A DNA stretch of 64,000 bases from Candidatus Saccharibacteria bacterium UBA6664 (GCA_002455275.1 DKKO01000001.1:104799-168798); one strand, 5' to 3'; counted from the stretch's first letter, positions 7,158 to 14,689 are shown. The notes: a model not told the origin generated them from the sequence alone. Made by a program: numbers and translations.

Positions 7158-7703
7158 CTATCGTTTATTTTTGTGGCTTTTTGCGTTAGTTAGCTCTTCT
7201 ATGATTTGTGGGAGGTCGGGATTTTCTTTCCTGAGAAATATCATTGGACCATTTGGTATAACTCGTGGTTTTAGACGACCCTCCCTGATAAGTTTCTTGA
7301 TGGTCTGAGAGTGTAGCCCATATTTCCACCCGAGCTGAGAGTCTGTCACATGGCGGTTGTTGTCACGGTCTTTAAGTACATAGCCAGGGAAGATCTTTCT
7401 CTTGAAGGCTGCCTGACAATTCATGCACTTCATCCCCCATTTGTCGTACCATATTTCGCCCTGTACATTTCTATGGCACACAAAACAGGTCCTGCCGTTA
7501 CTGTCGATAGCGTAACCGTTCGGCTCAGTTGCTAGGCGTTTCTTTCTGGCTAGCTCTTCGCTTGCTCCGTCGTAAAGAACCTCAAAGAGGCTGAGTAAGT
7601 TCTGTGCTGCCTCCCTGTATTCGGCCTCGGTATCATAGTGAATGCCTTCTTTGTCGCATATTGACTTGAACTCTGCATATGACTCTTCCGACAGGTGAAC
7701 CAT
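7158..7703 (-). CDS. Zinc-ribbon/HTH DNA-binding protein of the methyltransferase cassette
   Basis: 181 aa, no confident family name. The N-terminal third is helical and acidic. A treble-clef or ribbon-like knuckle follows, with Cys73, Cys76, Cys93 and Cys96 (CFVC and CMNC). A MerR/excisionase-type winged HTH then spans about 119-150 (DSQLGWKYGLHSQTIKKLIREG). ATG 7703 has a strong GGAGGAG site, and TATAAT lies at 7724-7729. It is read toward the methyltransferase, 101 nt upstream. It could be a controller (C-protein-like), an excisionase-like factor for the recombinase, or a specificity partner. The sequence supports DNA binding; the role is inference. Confidence 0.65.
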   Translation of the reverse strand: MVHLSEESYAEFKSICDKEGIHYDTEAEYREAAQNLLSLFEVLYDGASEELARKKRLATEPNGYAIDSNGRTCFVCHRNVQGEIWYDKWGMKCMNCQAAFKRKIFPGYVLKDRDNNRHVTDSQLGWKYGLHSQTIKKLIREGRLKPRVIPNGPMIFLRKENPDLPQIIEELTNAKSHKNKR

Positions 7704-7723
7704 GGCTACTCCTCCATATCTCG

Positions 7724-7729
7724 ATTATA
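7724..7729 (-). promoter_or_regulatory. -10 box of the zinc-ribbon/HTH gene
   Basis: Minus-strand TATAAT lies 20 nt before the ATG with a Shine-Dalgarno GGAGGAG between them. This gene therefore has a conventional leader, unlike most host promoters in the window. Confidence 0.5.
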
Positions 7730-7761
7730 GCCCAGGTTTAAAGAATAGGTGGCTATTGATA

Positions 7762-7920
7762 CTAGTAGACGTAGGGACCTTTATTGATATGGAGCTTATC
7801 GGTTCTGATCTTTATAGATGATAGGACGGGCTCGGTCTCACTTGCATACAACTTAACATCCCAGCATTGTTTTAATGATCGAAGCAGTTCGTTAAAGTTC
7901 GGTTTACACGTATTCGCCAT
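7762..7920 (-). CDS. Small hypothetical protein at the right end of the element
   Basis: 52-aa frame starting MANTCKPNFNELL; a longer version to 7947 would start inside the terminator palindrome and is unlikely. There is no Shine-Dalgarno and no recognisable family. If real it lies just inside the proposed right attachment site. It may be a chance frame. Confidence 0.25.
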   Translation of the reverse strand: MANTCKPNFNELLRSLKQCWDVKLYASETEPVLSSIKIRTDKLHINKGPYVY

Positions 7921-7924
7921 AGGG

Positions 7925-7931
7925 CGACCAT
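7925..7931 (+). repeat. Candidate right attachment core (attR), CGACCAT
   Basis: Second copy of the heptamer found at the tRNA-Pro 3' end. It is followed at once by an A-tract/T-tract hairpin that has the layout of a tRNA terminator: the tRNA-Lys gene in this window has a comparable hairpin right after its CCA. Confidence 0.45.
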
Positions 7932-7964
7932 AGAAAAAAGATATCAATCGATATCTTTTTTCTA
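7931..7964. terminator. Bidirectional terminator, possibly the original tRNA-Pro terminator
   Basis: TAGAAAAAAGATATC at 7931-7945 is perfectly repeated inverted at 7950-7964, with a 4-nt loop. The stem flanks (A6 and T6) give a T-tract on both strands. It ends the cupredoxin transcript, and it may have followed tRNA-Pro before the element was inserted. Confidence 0.75.
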
Positions 7965-7978
7965 TTGAGACTATAAAG

Positions 7979-8362
7979 CTAGTTAGTAACGAGTACGGTA
8001 CCTTTCATGTCTGGGTGAGGTGCACAATGATACCCATACGTTCCGACAGTATCAAAGATAAAGCTATAGGATTTATTAGTTGCTAGCAGTGGTCCAGATA
8101 AATCCTTTAAGTCATCTCCAACCACATTGTGCTGCACCGTGTCTTTATTTGTCCACGTTACTTTTGTGCCAACTTTTACTCGAATTACGCTAGGGCTGTA
8201 GGAAAAGTTGCTAATCTCTACTTTGTCCGTCATGATTGCGTTTTTTGAGTCTGTTACGTCTGATGATTCACTGTCATTTCGAGATGCCAATAGGTACAGA
8301 ACAACCCCGTTAATCGCCGCAATGATAATGAATATAATGATAAATTTTTTAAACATAGTCAC
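7979..8362 (-). CDS. Membrane-anchored cupredoxin (plastocyanin-like)
   Basis: 127 aa with an N-terminal membrane anchor (residues about 5-25) and one cupredoxin domain. Type 1 copper ligands are visible: the first His in TVQHNVV, then Cys and His in YGYHCAPHPDMKG with the terminal Met. The domain would sit outside the membrane as an electron carrier or copper-binding protein. It lies downstream of the His-rich protein gene on the same strand, with an inverted repeat between them and a strong terminator after it. No respiratory oxidase lies in the window, so its electron partner is unknown. Confidence 0.88.
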   Translation of the reverse strand: MTMFKKFIIIFIIIAAINGVVLYLLASRNDSESSDVTDSKNAIMTDKVEISNFSYSPSVIRVKVGTKVTWTNKDTVQHNVVGDDLKDLSGPLLATNKSYSFIFDTVGTYGYHCAPHPDMKGTVLVTN

Positions 8363-8375
8363 ACTTTCTACTCAC

Positions 8376-8409
8376 CGCAGGGCAGCTATAAATTCTTAAC
8401 CGCCCTGCG
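8376..8409. repeat. Inverted repeat between His-rich and cupredoxin genes
   Basis: CGCAGGGC at 8376-8383 matches GCCCTGCG at 8402-8409 across 18 nt. There is no T-tract directly after it on either strand, so it is more likely an mRNA stabiliser or attenuating stem within a dicistronic message than a full terminator. Confidence 0.5.
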
Positions 8410-8425
8410 TTCGTATGCGTCTTTT

Positions 8426-9118
8426 TTAAAACTTGTCTGGGAATTGCTTTACTATCCCGTCTGCTAGTGTTGAAAACAGACTTGTCAGGTGCGTTGCGCC
8501 TTCGTCACGTAGCTTGGTTGCCGCAGCATAGTCACCTTTTGCCTCATTGTCAATCATTACAGCAGTCATATCAACATGTGATTTTAGGCCGCTATAGAGA
8601 GCATCTTCAGGCAAGTTTGGGTTAGCTTTAGCAAGGTATGCAGCCAGTGGTTTCGTGTACATGCTGTCGATATTTGATAGAGCTTTCTTCTTAGCTGCTG
8701 TATCGTCTTTGCTTGCTGCAACAGCATAGTTCACAAATTCATCAAGGTGAAGTTTCCATACGCTGTTAAATGTTTTTTCGGCATCCTTGCCATATACGCT
8801 TCCTACCGCCGCACCTAGATCTGTACCATTTTTGTAAAGGTCTGCAGCATCAGCTTTTGCGCTCTTGGTTCCATTCAGTGTAGACGCGACGGCACTATAG
8901 GTGAGATCCATGTGCTCTACGCCGAAGCCGACCAATGTAGATCGAAGACTCGCGGCTTTATTGCTGTCGTTACTCATCATTGATGTAGCATGGTCATGGT
9001 CGTGTCCATGCTCGTTTTGACAGTTCATATCGGCTATCCACCAACCGATGCCACCACCCACTACAAGGCTAAGCACTGCCGTTATTACTATTGCTGCCAT
9101 TTTACTGTGAGATTCCAT
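8426..9118 (-). CDS. Exported His-rich helical protein (putative metal-associated)
   Basis: 230 aa with an N-terminal membrane anchor (about 8-29), then a His-rich stretch (EHGHDHDHA) and an all-helical region that is clearly an internal duplication. Each half has an H-x5-T/A-x-x segment, a Y/N-G-x-D-x-G-type stretch and a Hxx(F/M)xx(Y/T) helix (for example WKLHLDEFVNYAVAA and LKSHVDMTAVMID). Repeated His at helix starts suggests metal or haem contact. I have seen similar proteins annotated inconsistently and give no family name. ATG 9118 has AGGAGGG 4 nt upstream. It is divergent from the MarR gene and upstream of the cupredoxin, suggesting a joint copper or redox role. Confidence 0.6.
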   Translation of the reverse strand: MESHSKMAAIVITAVLSLVVGGGIGWWIADMNCQNEHGHDHDHATSMMSNDSNKAASLRSTLVGFGVEHMDLTYSAVASTLNGTKSAKADAADLYKNGTDLGAAVGSVYGKDAEKTFNSVWKLHLDEFVNYAVAASKDDTAAKKKALSNIDSMYTKPLAAYLAKANPNLPEDALYSGLKSHVDMTAVMIDNEAKGDYAAATKLRDEGATHLTSLFSTLADGIVKQFPDKF

Positions 9119-9130
9119 AATCCCTCCTGG

Positions 9131-9179
9131 TTAATTAATTCTAGGGCTAAGCTATAGAGTAATTACTTTACTTAATTAA
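9131..9179. promoter_or_regulatory. Candidate MarR operators (paired TTAATTAA palindromes)
   Basis: The 113-bp divergent region holds two identical TTAATTAA palindromes at 9131-9138 and 9172-9179. They start 41 bp apart, close to four helical turns, on the same DNA face. A single divergent region of this kind is where MarR proteins usually bind to control themselves and the neighbouring gene. Confidence 0.45.
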
Positions 9180-9231
9180 CTTAACTTGTTACTATAGTAT
9201 TATAGAACCAAGTCATGAGTCAAGCTAATTT

Positions 9232-9696
9232 ATGAAAAAAGATATTTCCGAGATTTCCACGTACGAGTCGGGCGTTGTGCAATCAGCTGCTCATCGTCAA
9301 ACAATGAAAGTAAAAACTACGTATCTATCTCAGTATGATCTGACAGGTATGCAGTGGTTTGTGCTTGGCTTCGTGTATGAGGCTGGAAAAGATGGTATCG
9401 CCCTCACCGCGCTAAAAAATATCCTGGATACTAGCATGCCCTTTATCACAAACATCGTAAACTCGCTCGAAGCAAAAGGATATATACATAAGACGAGTAG
9501 CCAATCAGATAGCCGTGTAAAGATTGCAACGCTTAACCAGGCCTATGCTCATCAAGTTGAGGAAATTGAACTCGGTCTCAGGGATGCTCTGCGCAATGAG
9601 TTATATATTAGGGATAACATTTCCCGTGATGAACTGAATACGTACATCCGCGTGCTGTACAAACTTGCCCGAAACTCACTCTCTGAAGATAACTAA
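9232..9696 (+). CDS. MarR-family transcriptional regulator
   Basis: 154-aa winged-helix regulator. The central region (about residues 36-100) follows the MarR layout: LTGMQWFVLGFVYEAGKDGIALTALKNILDTS, then the recognition helix MPFITNIVNSLEAKGYI, then the wing with the diagnostic S.SD.R stretch (SQSDSRVKIATL). It is divergent from the His-rich protein gene and probably represses it and itself through the paired palindromes. The ligand is unknown. It is followed after 27 nt by a membrane protein gene that may be co-transcribed. Confidence 0.88.
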   Translation: MKKDISEISTYESGVVQSAAHRQTMKVKTTYLSQYDLTGMQWFVLGFVYEAGKDGIALTALKNILDTSMPFITNIVNSLEAKGYIHKTSSQSDSRVKIATLNQAYAHQVEEIELGLRDALRNELYIRDNISRDELNTYIRVLYKLARNSLSEDN

Positions 9697-9723
9697 CACT
9701 CTCTTATCTGCTAGGATATAAGT

Positions 9724-10287
9724 ATGAACATGACGAGCATCATCAAACGTCTTGCCCAATTTTTTATGTACACAAGCTACCTTACCTGCGCCTTACAATG
9801 GTTTTGGCTAGGTATTTTAGTGCTCGGTTTTTTTGCACAAAACGGTATGCTCGATACACTAAATCAGCATGAACCTGTGGTTGCTCCCGTGCGAACACAT
9901 GAACCGGCATCACCTGTGGCTCTAGCAATTGGCGGCATTGTGACCGTGGCAATGATTATTATTACAATTATTGTATTAATTCGCTTGCCTAAAGCTATCG
10001 CAAAAACGAGCCAAGTAGTAACCGAACGAGCAACCGAGGCTATGCTGCCGGTTGTGAGTCATCATAAAAAGCTTCCAAAGAAAAAGAAACTGCAGCTAAG
10101 CGCAAAGCTCGCCTTTTATATTCGGCTAGCTCTGATTGCCCTTCCCTTTTTGCTACTACTGGCATTGCCTCAAAACGAATCTATTAAACCGCAACTGGTT
10201 ATTTTTGTGGGTGGATTATTGGCTATGATTTCCAATATCTTTTTATTCGTTGAGTCTGGACTAAGGTATTTACTCTCAAAAATATAA
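9724..10287 (+). CDS. Four-segment membrane protein (unknown)
   Basis: 187 aa with four predicted membrane segments (about 10-38, 66-88, 131-149 and 156-177). A Lys-rich cytosolic loop (HHKKLPKKKKLQ) lies between the second and third. It follows the MarR gene by 27 nt. The 2+2 helix layout is reminiscent of small DUF-type regulator-linked membrane proteins, but no motif decides this. No Shine-Dalgarno is clear; GATATA lies close before the ATG. Confidence 0.6.
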   Translation: MNMTSIIKRLAQFFMYTSYLTCALQWFWLGILVLGFFAQNGMLDTLNQHEPVVAPVRTHEPASPVALAIGGIVTVAMIIITIIVLIRLPKAIAKTSQVVTERATEAMLPVVSHHKKLPKKKKLQLSAKLAFYIRLALIALPFLLLLALPQNESIKPQLVIFVGGLLAMISNIFLFVESGLRYLLSKI

Positions 10288-10320
10288 ATATTTGAAATAT
10301 TTCTTTCATTCGCACGTACA

Positions 10321-10845
10321 ATGAAGGAAATGGATGATAAAAAAATCATTGAGGAGATCATTGCGGGCAACCGTGATGCTTATAGGTCACTGGTAGAACG
10401 GTATCAAACAGGATTAATAATTCACTGTGAGAACTTACTAAAAAATCGCGCCAGCGGCGAAGACATTGCTCAGGAGAGCTTCATAAAAGCGTACCAAACT
10501 CTACAAAAATTCGATGAAAATAAAGGACGATTTTCTACCTGGTTGTATAAAATAGCAACGAATAAATGTATTGACGAGTTGCGTAAGCAAAAACGCACGG
10601 TAGACATTGATGATGTAGAGCAACTTTGCGCTGAAACGACTGCCCCTATGTACAACGATGAGGCTCAGATGCTACGCGAAGCGGTAGAACTACTTGAACC
10701 ACCTGAATATAGCAGAGTGATTAAAGCCTACTACTGGGAGGGCAAAAGTTACGAGCAAATTGCTCGTGAGCTGAATATAAAATCGCAGACCGTAGGTACA
10801 TGGTTGCATCGTGCAAAAATACAGTTAAAGGAGGCGCTGGTATGA
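10321..10845 (+). CDS. ECF-type RNA polymerase sigma factor
   Basis: 174 aa. Region 2 spans about 18-95 (SGEDIAQESFIKAYQTLQKFD for 2.2 and FSTWLYKIATNKCIDELRKQ for 2.3-2.4). Region 4 spans about 122-172 (YYWEGKSYEQIARELNIKSQTVGTWLHRAK, a complete HTH). Domain size fits ECF sigmas. The stop overlaps the start of the next gene (ATGA), a coupled arrangement typical of sigma and anti-sigma pairs. Upstream is AT-rich with no Shine-Dalgarno. It probably responds to an envelope signal through the partner protein. Confidence 0.92.
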   Translation: MKEMDDKKIIEEIIAGNRDAYRSLVERYQTGLIIHCENLLKNRASGEDIAQESFIKAYQTLQKFDENKGRFSTWLYKIATNKCIDELRKQKRTVDIDDVEQLCAETTAPMYNDEAQMLREAVELLEPPEYSRVIKAYYWEGKSYEQIARELNIKSQTVGTWLHRAKIQLKEALV

Positions 10846-12134
10846 AAACTATCCTTACAGATTATGACCTTTCTCAATGCCGCCCACAGGGATTAGTGAT
10901 AAATACACAATTTACCGAGGAAGTAATGAATCGTATTGCTTCACTTGAAATAAAAACACAGCTAGTACGTACAAGGAGTGTCAATAAAACAAAGGAGACC
11001 TTCTTTATGAAATTACGAAAACTGCCGCTGACAGTGATGATATTGTTAGTACTTGCTCTAGGTATTACCTTGTCTGCAACGTCTTACGCAATGTACGAGA
11101 TTTTCTTTAAACCTGAGGTCACACAAAAATCGGTAGGTACTACGATAGACGGACGCACGGAACTTGCCTTTGACGTGACAGCATGTGGTGATACTAAGGG
11201 CAATACAAAGTATGAACTAAAGCGGAACTCGACCATATCTGCAAATCAAGCAAAACAAGTGCTACAAGCACAATGCGAACTTAATTTGATAAACGAATGG
11301 TTCGATACGGTAACTCCGGAAAAATATAAGCCTATGTACGGGACTACTGACCGTGCAAAGTATAAGGCTGGACAGACTTATACGAGCTACAATGCGACGC
11401 CATCATTTGCTTTAGAAATCTCCTCAATCAAAAACGGTAAAATCCGTACAAATGGTGACAAAAAGTACGGCATACCTGATACTACACTCGATACTTCAAA
11501 ACTGACAAAATACGTCATTGATGGCCGCATTCAAGACACCTCTTCATCGCTAAAAGCGGGCGATGCCATTACGGCTCTCACTCTGGAAGAATATACTGGT
11601 AAGCTAGAATCTGATTGCCAAGGTTGGGAGTGTAACATCGATGGCCACCCAACGAAAACGATAGTAAGCTATGTTGTGAAGCTTGCTCTGCCCTACAAGG
11701 CTTACGATCCTCTGGCAGCACAATCACTGACAGAGTTACTACCTTGTGACAACAACCCTCAAGACATATGCAAGTTTAATGGTGGTATCCCAGTTTATAT
11801 GGGTGACGCGTTCACTAATCACACAAATGCAGGTCCGGAAGATTATTATCGAATTCAGGGCAAGCTTGTTCGCTATGATCCAAGCTCATTTGTACTTAAG
11901 GGCAGCTCAGGTAAGCTCTATACATTTCGGACGGCCTTTGATCGGATAACTGATTTCAATGTGAACAAAAGTGCAGATTACGACAACACCGTCATCAAGG
12001 TCGGCGACTCCCTAAGTGTTTCGTACTATGCAGCAAGCCCCGAGCTTGCCACGGCTGTAGATGACACAGACATCAACGAGATACTGCTCGATCTTGAGCT
12101 TGTAAGTAAAGGTGACCCGATAAAGAAATACTAA
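10842..12134 (+). CDS. Membrane-anchored putative anti-sigma factor
   Basis: 430 aa from ATG 10842, chosen because AAGGAGGCG precedes it and it overlaps the sigma stop as ATGA; a GTG-like upstream extension is not needed. A cytosolic N-terminus of about 65 residues would contact the sigma. One membrane segment follows (about 66-87, LTVMILLVLALGITLSAT), then a ~340-residue extracytoplasmic part with six or so cysteines and no recognised domain. There is no zinc-binding HxxxCxxC motif, so it is not a ZAS anti-sigma. The role rests on gene order and topology. Confidence 0.65.
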   Translation: MKTILTDYDLSQCRPQGLVINTQFTEEVMNRIASLEIKTQLVRTRSVNKTKETFFMKLRKLPLTVMILLVLALGITLSATSYAMYEIFFKPEVTQKSVGTTIDGRTELAFDVTACGDTKGNTKYELKRNSTISANQAKQVLQAQCELNLINEWFDTVTPEKYKPMYGTTDRAKYKAGQTYTSYNATPSFALEISSIKNGKIRTNGDKKYGIPDTTLDTSKLTKYVIDGRIQDTSSSLKAGDAITALTLEEYTGKLESDCQGWECNIDGHPTKTIVSYVVKLALPYKAYDPLAAQSLTELLPCDNNPQDICKFNGGIPVYMGDAFTNHTNAGPEDYYRIQGKLVRYDPSSFVLKGSSGKLYTFRTAFDRITDFNVNKSADYDNTVIKVGDSLSVSYYAASPELATAVDDTDINEILLDLELVSKGDPIKKY

Positions 12135-12144
12135 TGTAACTCAC

Positions 12145-12183
12145 AAATTAAAATAGCCGCATATTCCACGGCTATTTTAATTT
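12145..12183. terminator. Bidirectional terminator between anti-sigma and rny
   Basis: A perfect 15-bp inverted repeat (AAATTAAAATAGCCG and its complement) with a 9-nt loop. The AT flanks give T-rich tails on both strands. It serves both convergent genes. Confidence 0.85.
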
Positions 12184-12193
12184 CAATGCATTT

Positions 12194-13684
12194 TTATTTA
12201 GCGAATTCGATTGCGCGAGTTTCGCGGATAACGTTTACTTTGATGGTACCAGGGTACTGCATGGTACTCTCAATCTTTGTTGCAATATCACGGGCAAGCT
12301 TTATGCTCGATAAGTCATCGATGCGCTCTGGCTTAACGATAACTCGCACTTCCCTACCGGCTGAGATTGCGTAGGCTTTGTCGATACCATCAAAGCTGGT
12401 AGCAACATTTTCAAGATCGCGCATACGCTCGGCAAAGTTTTCGGCAGAAATATTGCGAGCACCAGGGCGAGCTGCTGAGGCGGCATCAACTACGCGAACT
12501 ACCAAAGCTTCCGGTGTGGTTGCTTCAATATCGTCGTGATGAGCTTCAATTGCATGCACGATGTCGTCTGGCATACCATATTTCTTCGCAAGCTCAGCAC
12601 CAATATGGTGATGCTTACCCTCAATTTTGTGAGTAACCGCCTTACCAACATCGTGTAGAAGCGTAGCGATTTTAACTGTACGAACATTTGCGCCAATCTC
12701 TTCAGCAATCATCCCAGCAATGTGTGCCATCTCTGTGCTGTGCATCAATACATTTTGGCCATAGCTGGTGCGGAACTTTAGCTCTCCGAGTAGACGTAGC
12801 ATCTCTTTAGGAATACCTACCACGCCAACTTCGCGAGCAGCATCTTCACCAGCTCGATCGACTTCTTTGTCGATTTGCTTCTGTGCTTTCGCAACAACTT
12901 CTTCAATACGGCCTGGGTGAATACGGCCATCTTTCATGAGCATCTCGAGTGTTAAGCGTGCAACTTGGCGACGCACTGGGTCAAAGCTAGAAAGCACAAT
13001 CATACCAGGCGTGTCATCAACAAGAATATCTACACCGGTAGCGCGCTGAATTGCTTGAATATTGCGACCTTCTTTACCAATAATCCGACCTTTCATTTCG
13101 TCGTCGGTCAGCTTGATTGCTGTTACTGTACGTTCAGCAGTGACTTCACTGCTCATACGCTCCATTGCCGTTAGGAGCACTGTTTGTGCCCGCTCTTCAG
13201 CATCTTGAGCCGCGTCTTTTTGAAGCTTATCAACCAGCCCAATAAGGTCGTTCTTGATGTCACGCTCAGTCATTTGCATCAACTTATCGGCTGCGTCTTT
13301 TTTCTTTAAGCCAGCAATCTTTTCAAGCTTTTCTTGCTGCCTAGTACGAATGTCGCGAATTTCACCTTTTAGGCTCTCTACCTCGTCTTCTTGTGCACGA
13401 AGCTTTTCAGATCGTTTATCGAGCTCGTCGAGTTTTTTATCAAGAGAGGTTTCTCGTTCAGCAAGCCGATCTTCAACTTTTTTAAGCTCTTTACGGCGTT
13501 CTTTTTCAATTTCAACGGCTTCGTCTTTTGCCTTTAATACAATATCGCTCGCTTTGCTTTTAGCTTGTGCGAGTTCTTTCTCGATTTTATTTTTGCCTTG
13601 GGTAGCTTGTTGTTTATCGTAAGCGAATTTTCCGCCCACGCCTAATACGACTCCGACAACAGCGGCAATAACCTCTATTCCCAT
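12194..13684 (-). CDS. rny: Ribonuclease Y
   Basis: 496-aa endoribonuclease that starts mRNA decay at the membrane. It has one N-terminal membrane anchor (about 3-20), then a long charged coiled coil (about 25-180). A KH domain follows (IKLTDDEMKGRIIGKEGRNIQAIQ), then an HD domain with the metal-binding HD of TLLHDVGKAV and downstream HH residues. Length is normal. ATG 13684 was chosen because GAAAGGAAC lies 7 nt upstream; the frame continues to 13792 without support. The ~115-nt 5' UTR contains a 7-bp hairpin at 13711-13731. Promoter-like TTGCCC-18-TACAAT lies near 13816-13845. Confidence 0.95.
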   Translation of the reverse strand: MGIEVIAAVVGVVLGVGGKFAYDKQQATQGKNKIEKELAQAKSKASDIVLKAKDEAVEIEKERRKELKKVEDRLAERETSLDKKLDELDKRSEKLRAQEDEVESLKGEIRDIRTRQQEKLEKIAGLKKKDAADKLMQMTERDIKNDLIGLVDKLQKDAAQDAEERAQTVLLTAMERMSSEVTAERTVTAIKLTDDEMKGRIIGKEGRNIQAIQRATGVDILVDDTPGMIVLSSFDPVRRQVARLTLEMLMKDGRIHPGRIEEVVAKAQKQIDKEVDRAGEDAAREVGVVGIPKEMLRLLGELKFRTSYGQNVLMHSTEMAHIAGMIAEEIGANVRTVKIATLLHDVGKAVTHKIEGKHHHIGAELAKKYGMPDDIVHAIEAHHDDIEATTPEALVVRVVDAASAARPGARNISAENFAERMRDLENVATSFDGIDKAYAISAGREVRVIVKPERIDDLSSIKLARDIATKIESTMQYPGTIKVNVIRETRAIEFAK

Positions 13685-13710
13685 ACTGGTTCCTTTCTCT
13701 GTCTCACCCC

Positions 13711-13731
13711 CGCTACGTGTTCGTCGTAGCG
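13711..13731 (-). promoter_or_regulatory. Hairpin in the rny 5' UTR
   Basis: CGCTACG and CGTAGCG form a perfect 7-bp stem with a 7-nt loop, 26 nt upstream of the rny start codon and just before the purine-rich ribosome site. A site for RNase Y self-cleavage or a control stem is possible; the sequence only shows the stem. Confidence 0.45.
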
Positions 13732-13850
13732 ATATAGTTTTAATCAAGAATGAGCAGATCGTTTCAAAATATTTAGTAAATCTCAGTCTCAAAAATCAGA
13801 CTACTTATATTGTAGCGCTTTTTAACGTGGTGGGGCAAGAATATTTTTTG

Positions 13851-14237
13851 CTATTTTCGTGGAGTTGTGATGTTGGCCTCACGACCATAAAAGGGCATAA
13901 CGATTTTGTCGTTTTCACCTAATTGCAACCGCCTTATGGCGTCATCTTCCCAAGCCTCACCTTGTGCTCCTACTATCGGTACTGAGAGCTCAGCTGCGAG
14001 CGTGTTTAGCACAGTCAGTCCAATACGAAGACCTGTAAAACTACCGGGACCTTGAAAAGCTCCGATGGCCGATATGTCGTGAAGTGTTTTGTCTTGAGAT
14101 TCGAGTTGCTCGCGAAGATAGCGGAGTAGATTGTGGGCTAGCTCGCGATGTGCTTCCCACTCGTTATAAACCCGGTTTTCACCATCTAGCAATGTTAGCT
14201 TACAAGTGGGTGATGAGGTATCGAGCAATAGAATCAT
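13851..14237 (-). CDS. tsaB: tRNA threonylcarbamoyladenosine protein TsaB (short form)
   Basis: 128 aa, little over half the usual ~230. It keeps the N-terminal ASKHA lobe: ILLLDTSSPTCKLTLL at the start and the diagnostic GPGSFTGLRIGLTVLNTLA near residues 66-84. The second lobe is missing and replaced by a short tail. TsaB scaffolds TsaD and TsaE to make t6A at tRNA position 37. Its start overlaps the tsaE stop by 4 nt, so the two are translationally coupled. The region after the stop is the rny promoter, so the short form is not due to an obvious frameshift. Confidence 0.88.
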   Translation of the reverse strand: MILLLDTSSPTCKLTLLDGENRVYNEWEAHRELAHNLLRYLREQLESQDKTLHDISAIGAFQGPGSFTGLRIGLTVLNTLAAELSVPIVGAQGEAWEDDAIRRLQLGENDKIVMPFYGREANITTPRK

Positions 14238-14689
14238 GCGAGCTCCCCAAGTAAGCGTTCTGAACGTGGGCCATGTGCAGACATTACAAGTTCCCTGTCG
14301 GTTTCAGACGGACTAGCAAACACGATTTGCAAGTGGTCTTCTGGCAACACAGCCCGAACCACGTCACCCCACTCGACCACCACTACCGCACCGGGCTCAC
14401 GCGCGGTTTCATGCAATTCGTCTGCCATAATACCGGCATCTGCTAAACGATAGAAATCATAGTGGGCAAGTAGTCGATGGCTTGTGGCACTGTACACTCG
14501 ATTGATAGTAAAGGTTGGGCTTTGCACCATTTCAGAAATTCCCATACCGACCGCAAGACCTTTTGTGAGGGTCGTTTTACCTGCACCAATATCACCGATA
14601 AGCTCTATGACCTCGCCGCCTTCAACGAGCCGTCCAATTTGCTCGCCAAATTCTTTCATTGCCTCTTCGGAAGAAATTTGTTTTTTCAT
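14234..14689 (-). CDS. tsaE: tRNA threonylcarbamoyladenosine ATPase TsaE
   Basis: 151-aa P-loop ATPase of the t6A complex. Walker A is GDIGAGKTTLTKGL (about 32-45), followed by the family's SPTFTI stretch and the HYDFYRL block. The C-terminal part has VVVEWGD. Length is normal. It is the first gene of the tsaE-tsaB pair. It has a TATAAT 8 nt before the ATG and no Shine-Dalgarno. Confidence 0.95.
   Translation of the reverse strand: MKKQISSEEAMKEFGEQIGRLVEGGEVIELIGDIGAGKTTLTKGLAVGMGISEMVQSPTFTINRVYSATSHRLLAHYDFYRLADAGIMADELHETAREPGAVVVVEWGDVVRAVLPEDHLQIVFASPSETDRELVMSAHGPRSERLLGELA

Larger units (their letters stand above)
1339..7930. mobile_element. Serine-recombinase integrative element in tRNA-Pro carrying a methyltransferase/GHKL-ATPase cassette
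   Basis: About 6.6 kb between the tRNA-Pro 3' end and a partial copy of its end at 7925-7931. It holds one full-length large serine recombinase next to the tRNA, unrecognised small genes, a long non-coding stretch and a methylation/ATPase cassette. There are no phage structural, conjugation or replication genes, so it looks like a satellite or defence island. The left boundary is solid. The right boundary is inferred from the short repeat and the displaced terminator hairpin. Confidence 0.65.
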
